Below are positions 32,864 to 41,407 of a DNA stretch of 64,000 bases, piece by piece. The position numbers and the translations under genes are program-made. The DNA comes from Microbulbifer sp. MI-G (GTDB lineage Bacteria > Pseudomonadota > Gammaproteobacteria > Pseudomonadales > Cellvibrionaceae). The stretch lies in assembly GCF_030440425.1 (NCBI RefSeq), contig NZ_CP098023.1, positions 1,973,501 through 2,037,500 of the forward strand. The letters run 5' to 3'. Below the pieces are notes generated by a model. The model was not told the origin of the DNA and ran no database searches. It worked only from the letters and a program-made list of their open reading frames with translations. Each line of letters opens with the position of its first letter. Position 1 is the stretch's first letter.

Positions 32864-35800
32864 ATGAGCTATTTTAAGGAGATCGTGGTCGATAATTCTA
32901 AATATGGAATATTTTTGCCTAACAAAGATACCGATTATATTCAAAAAAAAATATTTACAGAAGGGCTTCCTTACGAACTTGAAATGTTAAGAGGTATGGC
33001 AAGTTACATGTCTCCAGGTGACCTGGTTTTGGACGTGGGGGCTAATGTAGGAAATCATACTCTTTATTTGGCAAAGATAGCGGGATGTCAGGTACTTTCT
33101 TTTGAGCCAAATGAGTCTCTGTGTAATGCTATAAATAATAGTCTTGTGTACAATAAGCTAAATTCTAAGGTCGTTGTCCACTGTGTTGGTGTGGGAAGTA
33201 AACCCGGAAAAGCACATTTTAAGCAGTTCGACGAAAATAATCTTGGTGGGCAATCATTAGTGATTGGAAATGAGCTGGAGGATAGTATCCAAGTTATTAG
33301 GCTTGATGGCCTTGATCTTGATCAGCACATCTCAGCAATCAAGGTCGATGTGGAGGGCATGGAGCTTGAGGTACTTGAGGGAGCTGTTGAAATTATCAAA
33401 CGCGATCTTCCAAATTTATATATTGAGTGTCAAACAGAACAAAAATTTAACGAAATTCATACTTGGCTTTCTCAATATGGATATATCTATTGGCATACTT
33501 ATAATGCAACGCCTACACATTTATTTTTAAAGGCAACAAGTGTGAATATAAAAGATATATCTGATCATTTGGTAAAAAATGTATCATACAGTGAATATTA
33601 TCTAAAAAAGCAAATAAAAGATTTAAAATTTAGCCTTAACAAAGCTAATGAAAAGTACCGAGGTGCAACGAAGAACATACAGTTGCTCAAGGAAAAATCT
33701 AAGAAAAATATAACAAGTAAAAAGATACGAGATAAAGAGCATCGATTAATGGAAGATATGCTCGAAATGCTACAAAATGAAATATCAGGGTTTAGCGAAC
33801 AGTTAAAGTTGAAAAATGAGGAAATATCCCAGCTTGATAGATGTTTTAGCTTGGCACAAAAAGAAAAGGATCAGCTCGATGAGCGATTAAGATTGATCCA
33901 GGAAGATAAATTTCGGCTCGATACCCGGCTACGATTAGTGGAGGAAGAAAGATCATGGCTTTATTCTCAGTTAAAATTGGTAGAGGAGGAAAAATCTCGG
34001 TTAGACTCTGAAATTAATTTAGTGCAAACAGAAAAGCTAAAATTAGATGCTCAGCTTAAATTGGTGCAGGAAGAAAGAGATATTTTTAACACACGACTTG
34101 GTTTACTAAAAAAACAAAAAAAACAACTTGCTGAGGGGAATGTAGCACTGGCTGCGCGTTTAAATACAGCCAATTTGAAGTACCGAACAGTCACTTCTCA
34201 ATTTCTTGAAATCCGCCAAACTAGATCCTTTAGATTCGCTTTATATTTTAGTCGACTGGGCAAATTAATGAAAAGGGTGGTATGGTCACCTATAAGATTA
34301 TTTAGGAAGCTACTGCAGTTTGTGCAACAGTGCGGAACATGCAAATCCAGTCAATTTGAGACAAAGAGAAGAAATGATGACGGGCCTCCATCACCAAAGC
34401 CGGCGTCCTCTAAAGCTATAAATAACTTAATTGAAGGACAAGTGAAAAAACAGCGCATTGCCTGTATCATGGATGAATTTACTTATAGCTCTTACTCTCC
34501 AGAGTGTGATCTCTATGCACTGACGCCTGATGCTTGGCAGACTGAACTGGAGGACTGTAAACCACAAATTCTATTTGTTGAATCCGCCTGGCGTGGTAAA
34601 GATGGATTGTGGGGAAATAAGGTAGGACATACAAGTCAAGAAGTTAAGGGCATAGTACGCTGGTGTCAAGAACAAAAAATTCCGACAGTATTCTGGAATA
34701 AGGAAGATCCAGTTCATTTTGGAACCTTTCTTAATACAGCACGGATTTTTGATTTTGTTTTTACAACAGATATTGATTGTATAAGCCGTTATAAGAGTAT
34801 TCTCTGTCATGGGAAAGTATATTATCTGCCTTTTGCATGCCAGCCAAAGATACATAATCCCATTGAGCAATTTAATCGTAAAGATGCTTTTTGTTTTGCT
34901 GGTTCTTACTATGCTCATTATCCTGAAAGGATGCGTGATTTAAGTAACTTTTCAAAATATCTCACCAAATATAAACCGCTAGAGATTTATGATCGTAATC
35001 ATGGTGAAGACCATCCCGATTACAAATTTCCAAGTATTTTTGATCCATACATTATTGGAAGCCTTCCATTTGAAAAAATCAATATGGCATATAAGGGGTA
35101 TCGATACGCAATCAATCTGAATTCCATTAAGCAATCACAAACGATGTTTGCACGTCGGGTTTATGAATTATTAGCCTCTAACACTATTACTGTAAGCAAT
35201 TATTCCCGTGGTATTCGCTTGATGCTTGGAAATCTGGTCATTACTGGAGATGATGGAGTAGAGTTAGTTCAACGAATTGAGTCATTAGTAAGCTGTGACC
35301 TAGCTTGGCGAAAATTTCGGTTGGCAGGGTTGCGAAAAGTAATGCTTGAACATACTTATCAAGACCGACTTGCTTACGTAACTGCAAAAGTGAACGAAGA
35401 ACCATTACCAAATATTCTACCATCAGTCCTAGTAGTAGGTTACGCAAATGATGACAAGCAATTGTATTGTTTGGTTACACAATTTAAAACTCAAAATTAC
35501 TCAAATAAACAGCTGATAGTTGTAGTTTCTCAGCATGTACAAGTGAGCAATTTGGTTCCAAACACGTCTATTGAAATTATACCTATAGTAGATGCTAAAA
35601 AATCGAAGTTGGCTGACTATACCGGAAAATTTGCTTGGTTGGCTGGCATGGCGGCCGATGATTATTATGGGCATAATTATCTTACAGACTTGGTCCTTTC
35701 GACGCGATATAGCGATGCTGATGCCATCGGAAAATATGCTCATTATGCCTGGGGTCGACTTGGCTTGAAGCCTTCGAATCTTGAAGCCGAGTATAAACTC

Positions 35801-37666
35801 GTGAATAGCATACCATTTCGCGCAGCAATTATTCGTTCTCAGTGTATTGTTAATATGTCTCTTTATAAATTTGCGAGAATATTACAAACAAATAAAACTG
35901 AAAAGCTCACGGTTTTTTCAAGTGATAGATTTAACTATTGCCGATCAGGTATGATAGAATCTGCTGATCAAGTTACTATTGCCAATATGGTGGATGACTT
36001 ACCCAAATTGGATGCGGGCGTTAAGCTTTCTCAGTTGTTACTCAAAGCGGAGAGCGTTGCTCCAGAGAAAAGGTGTGCGGATGATGCACCAGTAATTTCT
36101 GGCAGCGAATTCGCTTCATATTTCAAACAAAAATCCGATAAAAATTATCAATCAAAAGTAGTTGGTGACAATTGGAGGCTGGAATCAACATTACAGGATG
36201 GTAAGCACGATTACCTATATGCAGCGAAATATATAACTCCGTGTGAACTAGGCTACCATAGAAAAGCCAAGTTTTATCTAGATGTTGCTTTAGGTTTAAA
36301 TATACAAATGGTTCTATTCTTTTTCGATAAAGAAAAGAAACGAGTTGGTGCAGAAATACGTCAGGCCAATCGTAATCATGAAGTTGAAATACCTAAGGAA
36401 GTTAAGTTTATCAGGTTTTCTATTCGCATTTACGGTAATGGTGCGGCTGATATCAGGGGATTAGTTTTGGGTCACCGAAAAACACATCCCATTGAAGTCA
36501 TGGGCCGTAACAAATACCTTTTGCTTACCAATCATTATCCAAGTTATGATGATTTATATCGAAATGGATTTGTTCATAGCCGAGTAAAGGCATATAAGGA
36601 ATGTGGAATAAATGTAGATGTTTTCCGCATGCGTAAAGACGAACAAGTTAGTTTCCATGAATTTCAAGATGTAGATATTGTTACTGGCTGCCAACAAGCA
36701 CTGCATACGATGCTAATAGCAGGTGATTACGAACATATATTAGTGCATTTTCTTGATGTAGACATGTGGGATGTACTTAAAAGTTATATTGAACATATAA
36801 AAGTTACAGTTTGGGTTCATGGATCAGAAATCCATCCTTGGTATAGGAGAAAATCAAATTTTGAAAATTTAGATCAAGAAAAAAAAGGAAGGGAATTAAG
36901 TGAACTACGTATGGATTTCTGGCGATATTTGTTAAAATCGATGCCATCAAACCTTAAGCTTATTTTTGTATCAAAAATATTTTCAGAACAGGTAATGGAA
37001 GACTTGGGATTTCGGTTACCTGAAAGGCAATATGCGATTGTGCATAATCCTATAGATACAGATCTATTTAAATACCTGCCTAAGCCCACCTTACAAAGAA
37101 AAAAAATACTTTCTATTAGGCCATTTACTTCCAAAATTTATGCTAATGATCTTTGTGTTAAGGCGATTATCATTCTCAGCAAAAAACCTTTTTTTAAAGA
37201 TTTAGAAATTTGTATAATTGGCAAAGGAAGACTATTTGAGCAGACGGTACAACCATTGAAAAAATATTCAAATGTGCTTTTGAAGCAGAAATTTCTTACT
37301 AGAGAAGAAATTGCTGAAATACACAAGGAGTATGGTATTTTCTTGTGTGCATCTCGAATGGATACTCAGGGGGTATCTCGAGATGAAGCGATGTCATCTG
37401 GTTTAGTGCCGGTGACAAATCACATTGCTGCAATTCCAGAATTTGTTAGTGAAGAGGATGGAATGTTGGCTCCGGCAGAAGATGCTCAGGCGTTAGCGGA
37501 AAGTATAGCCTTATTGGTTGAGGATGCAAATCGATTTGAGCGAATATCGGCTAATGCTGCAGCGAGAGTTCGTAAGCAATCCTGCAAATCTTTAATCATT
37601 GAACAGGAAATTAAACAGTTTATTAATCAACAAGAAATGATTGATAGCGTATCTATGATGAAGTAA
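32864..37666 (+). CDS. Giant multidomain protein: FkbM methyltransferase, coiled coil, CgeB-type GT, GT2-like and GT4 domains
   Basis: The ATG at 32864, with GGAG about 10 bp upstream, gives 1600 residues; the frame is open to 32798, inside wecC. Domains in order: FkbM-type methyltransferase (about 40-235; 'LVLDVGANVGNHTLYLAK', 'IKVDVEGMELEVLEGA'). Charged coiled coil (about 250-440), including seven 14-residue repeats at 324-421. Basic 'RSFRFALYFSRLGKL' linker (about 450-490). CgeB-like glycosyltransferase (about 525-850). Segment starting 'PSVLVVGYANDDKQLYCLV' resembling a decayed GT2 (about 850-1050). Possible beta-sandwich (about 1080-1205). GT4 glycosyltransferase (about 1210-1600; 'VWVHGSEIHPW', 'GIFLCASRMDTQGVSRDEAM'). 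It probably adds and modifies sugars in the cytoplasm. Single-protein fusions of this order are unusual; acceptor and sugars are unknown. Confidence 0.82.
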   Translation: MSYFKEIVVDNSKYGIFLPNKDTDYIQKKIFTEGLPYELEMLRGMASYMSPGDLVLDVGANVGNHTLYLAKIAGCQVLSFEPNESLCNAINNSLVYNKLNSKVVVHCVGVGSKPGKAHFKQFDENNLGGQSLVIGNELEDSIQVIRLDGLDLDQHISAIKVDVEGMELEVLEGAVEIIKRDLPNLYIECQTEQKFNEIHTWLSQYGYIYWHTYNATPTHLFLKATSVNIKDISDHLVKNVSYSEYYLKKQIKDLKFSLNKANEKYRGATKNIQLLKEKSKKNITSKKIRDKEHRLMEDMLEMLQNEISGFSEQLKLKNEEISQLDRCFSLAQKEKDQLDERLRLIQEDKFRLDTRLRLVEEERSWLYSQLKLVEEEKSRLDSEINLVQTEKLKLDAQLKLVQEERDIFNTRLGLLKKQKKQLAEGNVALAARLNTANLKYRTVTSQFLEIRQTRSFRFALYFSRLGKLMKRVVWSPIRLFRKLLQFVQQCGTCKSSQFETKRRNDDGPPSPKPASSKAINNLIEGQVKKQRIACIMDEFTYSSYSPECDLYALTPDAWQTELEDCKPQILFVESAWRGKDGLWGNKVGHTSQEVKGIVRWCQEQKIPTVFWNKEDPVHFGTFLNTARIFDFVFTTDIDCISRYKSILCHGKVYYLPFACQPKIHNPIEQFNRKDAFCFAGSYYAHYPERMRDLSNFSKYLTKYKPLEIYDRNHGEDHPDYKFPSIFDPYIIGSLPFEKINMAYKGYRYAINLNSIKQSQTMFARRVYELLASNTITVSNYSRGIRLMLGNLVITGDDGVELVQRIESLVSCDLAWRKFRLAGLRKVMLEHTYQDRLAYVTAKVNEEPLPNILPSVLVVGYANDDKQLYCLVTQFKTQNYSNKQLIVVVSQHVQVSNLVPNTSIEIIPIVDAKKSKLADYTGKFAWLAGMAADDYYGHNYLTDLVLSTRYSDADAIGKYAHYAWGRLGLKPSNLEAEYKLVNSIPFRAAIIRSQCIVNMSLYKFARILQTNKTEKLTVFSSDRFNYCRSGMIESADQVTIANMVDDLPKLDAGVKLSQLLLKAESVAPEKRCADDAPVISGSEFASYFKQKSDKNYQSKVVGDNWRLESTLQDGKHDYLYAAKYITPCELGYHRKAKFYLDVALGLNIQMVLFFFDKEKKRVGAEIRQANRNHEVEIPKEVKFIRFSIRIYGNGAADIRGLVLGHRKTHPIEVMGRNKYLLLTNHYPSYDDLYRNGFVHSRVKAYKECGINVDVFRMRKDEQVSFHEFQDVDIVTGCQQALHTMLIAGDYEHILVHFLDVDMWDVLKSYIEHIKVTVWVHGSEIHPWYRRKSNFENLDQEKKGRELSELRMDFWRYLLKSMPSNLKLIFVSKIFSEQVMEDLGFRLPERQYAIVHNPIDTDLFKYLPKPTLQRKKILSIRPFTSKIYANDLCVKAIIILSKKPFFKDLEICIIGKGRLFEQTVQPLKKYSNVLLKQKFLTREEIAEIHKEYGIFLCASRMDTQGVSRDEAMSSGLVPVTNHIAAIPEFVSEEDGMLAPAEDAQALAESIALLVEDANRFERISANAAARVRKQSCKSLIIEQEIKQFINQQEMIDSVSMMK
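33833..34126 (+). repeat. Seven tandem 14-residue (42-bp) coiled-coil repeats
   Basis: Successive units such as 'LDERLRLIQEDKFR', 'LDTRLRLVEEERSW', 'LYSQLKLVEEEKSR' and 'LDAQLKLVQEERDI' repeat every 14 residues, exactly two heptads. The protein pattern is strong, while the DNA is diverged between units, which points to old duplications under selection. This would form a rigid rod between the methyltransferase and the glycosyltransferase domains. Confidence 0.85.
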
Positions 37667-37914
37667 TGGCTGAAACTATAAATTTATCGAATGAATGTAT
37701 ATCAGCTCTTGTTGGAGAGTGTAAATTAAATTGTGTAACTGCTCATGCCTCCGTATTCTGAACCGGAGAATACCGTGAGCAAAACTATGAATAATCAGGA
37801 TTTCGAACAGCAGCTGCAAGGTAACCGCTCATTCTACGGCGTTAAAACTTGGGATTTTAACGGTAAGCAACCATAGGAGGTTCAAGTAGAATACTTCGGA
37901 TCAAGGGTAAACAG
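37667..37914. other. Intergenic stretch after the giant gene
   Basis: These 248 bp hold a possible 33-codon reading frame starting GTG at about 37774 ('NNQDFEQQLQGNRSFYGVK') that ends in TAG. I do not recognise it. It may be the start of another eroded gene fragment, since a glycosyltransferase relic follows directly. Confidence 0.3.
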
Positions 37915-38240
37915 TTGGGTTATAATACCTATCCCCAAGAATACGGTGTTTTCTTATGTCCAAGTCGAATGGATACCCGAGGTGTTTCTCGATATAAAGA
38001 AATGACACCTGGCTTGTTACCTATAACTTATACGATGGCAGCCATACCTGAATTTGATAAAAGTTCAGATGGATATATGGATCAGAAGGAAAATTACTCA
38101 GAGTTAGTGGATGCTCTTGAGGCTGTTACATTATATGATAAAGAGCTTAAAGCAAGATCAAAATCTTACCTAATTACCACTCTTGCTAAGCCATACTTAA
38201 CTGTATATAAATCCAGCTATCTTATTGATCTGCAAGGGGA
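37915..38240 (+). pseudogene. Glycosyltransferase family 4 C-terminal fragment
   Basis: The frame reads 'EYGVFLCPSRMDTRGVSR' and 'MAAIPEF', clearly paralogous to the end of the giant protein ('EYGIFLCASRMDTQGVSR', 'IAAIPEF'). Only about 110 residues remain, the key Glu motif is altered ('YKEMTPG' for 'DEAMSSG'), and the frame runs on into the ISXO2-type element. It looks like the leftover of a duplicated or replaced glycosyltransferase gene cut by the insertion. Confidence 0.7.
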
Positions 38241-38246
38241 TCCGCC

Positions 38247-39185
38247 ATGGCGTGCAACAAAGTACAGTTTCAGAAAGGTATCAGTCTGACTGAGTTCCTC
38301 ACGCAGTACGGACAGAGGAGCAGTGCTTCGACGCACTTCATCGCTGGCGGTGGCCGGAGGGCTTCCGCTGCCCTCATTGCGGCCACAATCAGTGCTGCCA
38401 ACTGTCCTACAGGAAGCTACAGCAGTGCAACCGATGCCATCGACAGACTTCAATTACCGCTGGCACCATATTTGACTCCCAAACTACCTCTTACCGTCTG
38501 GTTTCAGGCAATCTACCTCATCACCCAAGACAAGAAGGGTATCTCCAGTATGAAGCTGGCCCGTCACCTGGGAATCTCCTACAACGCCGCTTGGCGCATG
38601 AAACAGAAACTCATGCAGGTAATGGTGGAGCGAGACCAGCAGTACAAGCTATCTGGCTTCATCGAGTTGGACGACGCCTATCTCGGCGGCGAGCGTACCG
38701 GGTGCAAGCCGGGGCGCGGTGCTGAGAGCAAGACGCCTTTCGTAGCCGCGGTTGAAACCACGAAGGAAGGGCAGCCCACCCGGATCAAACTCTCTGTAGT
38801 CCAAGGCTTTCGAAGTACTGAAATCGCCACTTGGAGCAAGCGCTATCTAAACAAAGGCAGTACCGTTATCTCAGATGGCCTGGCGTGCTTCAATGCTGTC
38901 ACTGAGGCTGGCTGCGACCACGACAAGATCGTCTGCGGTGATGGCCGCGCCTCCGTTGAGGAGCCCGAGTTCTACTGGGTGAACACGGTACTCGGCAATT
39001 TAAAAAGTGCGTTGCGCAGTACCTACCATGCGATACGACCGAAATATGCACAGCGCTACCTGGCGGAGTTCCAATATCGTTTTAACCGCAGATTCAACCT
39101 GTATGCATTTATTCCCCGGCTTGTCTACGTTTCTCTCCGGACGCCGCCAATGCCGGAAAGATTACTGAAGCTCGGCTTAGCTTAG
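38247..39185 (+). pseudogene. ISXO2/IS1595-family transposase with scrambled zinc ribbon
   Basis: The 312-residue frame is open and the DDE domain is good ('KLPLTVWFQAIYLITQDKKG', 'GFIELDDAYLGGERTG', 'TVISDGLACFNAV', 'NLKSALRSTYHAI'). But residues about 22-78 make no sense in this frame. In the overlapping frame the same DNA (38312-38479) encodes the normal zinc ribbon, 'CFDALHRWRWPEGFRCPHCG' followed by 'CNRCHRQTSITAGTIFDS'. A 1-nt loss near 38312 and a compensating indel near 38480 restore the frame. The element therefore looks intact but has lost its DNA-binding domain. Clear terminal repeats were not identified; it sits on the glycosyltransferase relic. Confidence 0.85.
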
Positions 39186-39283
39186 ATGGTAATTAGGAAA
39201 TCTTATGCAATAAACATTTTAAAGAATCGATCTAATCCAGAAGTAATCGAATCCGAGTTAAGAATATTTTAATTAGGTAAAAC

Positions 39284-41407
39284 ATGAGCATTGAATTAAG
39301 AAAGTTTCCATTCCCTTATAAAGGTATGTTGGCTATCTCGAACGATATTGACTCAACTACTCCTGATTCATTTGAGTATATACATGAGATAATGAAGCAC
39401 CCCAAAAATAACATCGAATTAAACTTTTCTGACTCTATCTGGATGTATGCGAAGAGTAGCAGAAATGGAAAACAGTTATCGTTTTTTGATATGACTGATG
39501 AGCAATTAACGCCTTACTGGCGCAGACTAAAGTACTATGTATCTAAGGGATGGATTGATACCTTACACTCGTATGGAAACTTCTCCCAGTCAGAGTCATC
39601 CTTCGCTTTTAGTCGTAGATATGCAGAGCTCTCTCTAAACTTCTTAAAGAAACATAAAATTCAGTTTGATGTTTGGGTCAATCATGGGGACGAAAGTAAC
39701 ACCCAGAATTTAGGTAATTATTCTTATATGAAAGGGGCTACTTTAGGGGATGATTCTTATCACTTTGATCTGTGTAAAGAGATTGGAGTCAAGTATATAT
39801 GGAATCCTAAACAAAGAGATATTTTTGGGCATAGCTCAATGCTAACTCCGATTAAACTAAAAAATGGAGAAAGTATTTGGAGCTTTCCTCGCTTTCATAG
39901 TTGCTTTGTGAGTTCTAGAGATAAAACTACCTACCAAGAAAGAGGGGCTAATTTTTGGGGAGAGAATAAAGATGAAGCTGTACTATGGCATCCATCATTG
40001 TTGGATTTACAAATAACTAAAGAGAGATTAGATCAACTTTGTATTGATGGCAATTATTCTATAATTACGCAGCACTTTGGCAACATTAAATTTAGCTCGA
40101 ATAGGTTTACACAAAGTGCGATAGATGCACTTAAGTTACTATCTTCATATTCGAAAGAGAAAATCAATGTCGTTTCTACCTCTAAGCTGCTGAATTATAA
40201 TCGCGTTAATCAGTTTTTAAATTATGAGATTATTGAATTGGAAACGGGTAGTATTATTAATGTGTCTTCAATTAATGATCCTGTTCTTGGTATTCAAAAT
40301 GACTTAACGATTAATCAATTGGATGGAATAACTTTTTATACAGATAAGCCACAAAGTACCTTTTTTATGATCAATGGAACAATGGTAAAACCCGAGGCTA
40401 CAAAGAGGAATGTTAGTGATGGAATTAACAAAAGTATTACAATTTGCAGTGGTATGATGGGGGTCGCATCTGACATCTCTGATAGATTTAAAATTACTCA
40501 AGAATTCTTAAAAAAATGCAAGGCAAATAAGAAAAATATTGCTACCTCAATTTCTAACGACGAAAGACTGACTAAAACTACATCTATGAGTTTATGGGAA
40601 AGGGCAATAAAAAAATCAAAGAACTTCAATAAAAAAAATGCTAAACCAAATAAAAAATTAGCCCCTGCAATCTGTATTGGTGGTATGAAATGCGGTACAA
40701 GCACTCTTTGGGATATGCTTACACAGCACCCTGAAGTATTAGCTTGCTCTGTTAAAGAGCCAAGTTATTTTGCCGTGAGAGATAAGGAAAATTTAAGCAT
40801 TGATGAATATTATTCTATTTGGCCTTGGGATGAGAATGATGAGGAAAAGCGAGTAATTTTTGAAGCATCAACTCATTACTCAAAATTTCCCGCATCTAAT
40901 GTTGCAGCCGATCAAATAGAAGAAATTATCCCTAATGCAAAAATAATATATTTAGTGAGGGATCCTATTAGGCGAATTGAGTCTCAGTTAGCACATCATA
41001 TATCAAGAGGGGAGTTGAGCTGCAATTTATTGGATAAAGGACGGTGGAAAAAAAACACTCATTTATTTAATTTGTCTCGATATGGCGAACGTATACTGCC
41101 TTATATTAAGCATCTTGGGAAAGAGAAGATTTTAATTGTCTCATTGGAGGAGCTTATTGATGATTACAAGAAGGCACTATGTAAAATTGAGAATTTTCTT
41201 TCATTAACACCATTCAATGGATATACGCAGCTGAAAAAAAGTAATCCTAGAAGAATGAGTTTAGGTGCAGATAAGGTCTCTTTTGAATATGATGATATGA
41301 CCTATATATATAAAATGATCAATGAGGATGTTCAAACATTTATTGATGAGTTTTTCGTTGATTCGAGCTTATGGAGGGCCTGGAGTAAAGTCGATAATGA
41401 ACAATAA
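39284..41407 (+). CDS. Fusion: polysaccharide-deacetylase-like N-terminus and PAPS-dependent sulfotransferase C-terminus
   Basis: This is a 707-residue protein. The C-terminal third is a sulfotransferase: the 5'-phosphosulfate loop is 'CIGGMKCGTSTLWDMLTQHP' near residue 464, and the 3'-phosphate site is 'IIYLVRDPIRRIESQLAHH' near 555, with 'EASTHYSKFP' between. The N-terminal about 310 residues begin 'MLAISNDIDSTTPDSF' and contain 'TLHSYGNFSQ', 'DVWVNHGDESNTQN' and 'IITQHFGNIKF', which resembles NodB-type deacetylase folds with conserved Asp and His, but I am not certain. Lys-rich residues around 440-460 link the halves. The RBS is weak. Its stop overlaps the start of the next gene. It probably sulfates, and perhaps deacetylates, the glycan of this locus. 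Confidence 0.8.
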   Translation: MSIELRKFPFPYKGMLAISNDIDSTTPDSFEYIHEIMKHPKNNIELNFSDSIWMYAKSSRNGKQLSFFDMTDEQLTPYWRRLKYYVSKGWIDTLHSYGNFSQSESSFAFSRRYAELSLNFLKKHKIQFDVWVNHGDESNTQNLGNYSYMKGATLGDDSYHFDLCKEIGVKYIWNPKQRDIFGHSSMLTPIKLKNGESIWSFPRFHSCFVSSRDKTTYQERGANFWGENKDEAVLWHPSLLDLQITKERLDQLCIDGNYSIITQHFGNIKFSSNRFTQSAIDALKLLSSYSKEKINVVSTSKLLNYNRVNQFLNYEIIELETGSIINVSSINDPVLGIQNDLTINQLDGITFYTDKPQSTFFMINGTMVKPEATKRNVSDGINKSITICSGMMGVASDISDRFKITQEFLKKCKANKKNIATSISNDERLTKTTSMSLWERAIKKSKNFNKKNAKPNKKLAPAICIGGMKCGTSTLWDMLTQHPEVLACSVKEPSYFAVRDKENLSIDEYYSIWPWDENDEEKRVIFEASTHYSKFPASNVAADQIEEIIPNAKIIYLVRDPIRRIESQLAHHISRGELSCNLLDKGRWKKNTHLFNLSRYGERILPYIKHLGKEKILIVSLEELIDDYKKALCKIENFLSLTPFNGYTQLKKSNPRRMSLGADKVSFEYDDMTYIYKMINEDVQTFIDEFFVDSSLWRAWSKVDNEQ

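Noticed and set aside
33833..34126. CRISPR-like array
   Set aside because: The periodicity is 42 bp at protein level with diverged DNA; there are no identical repeats or unique spacers. It is a coiled-coil coding repeat.
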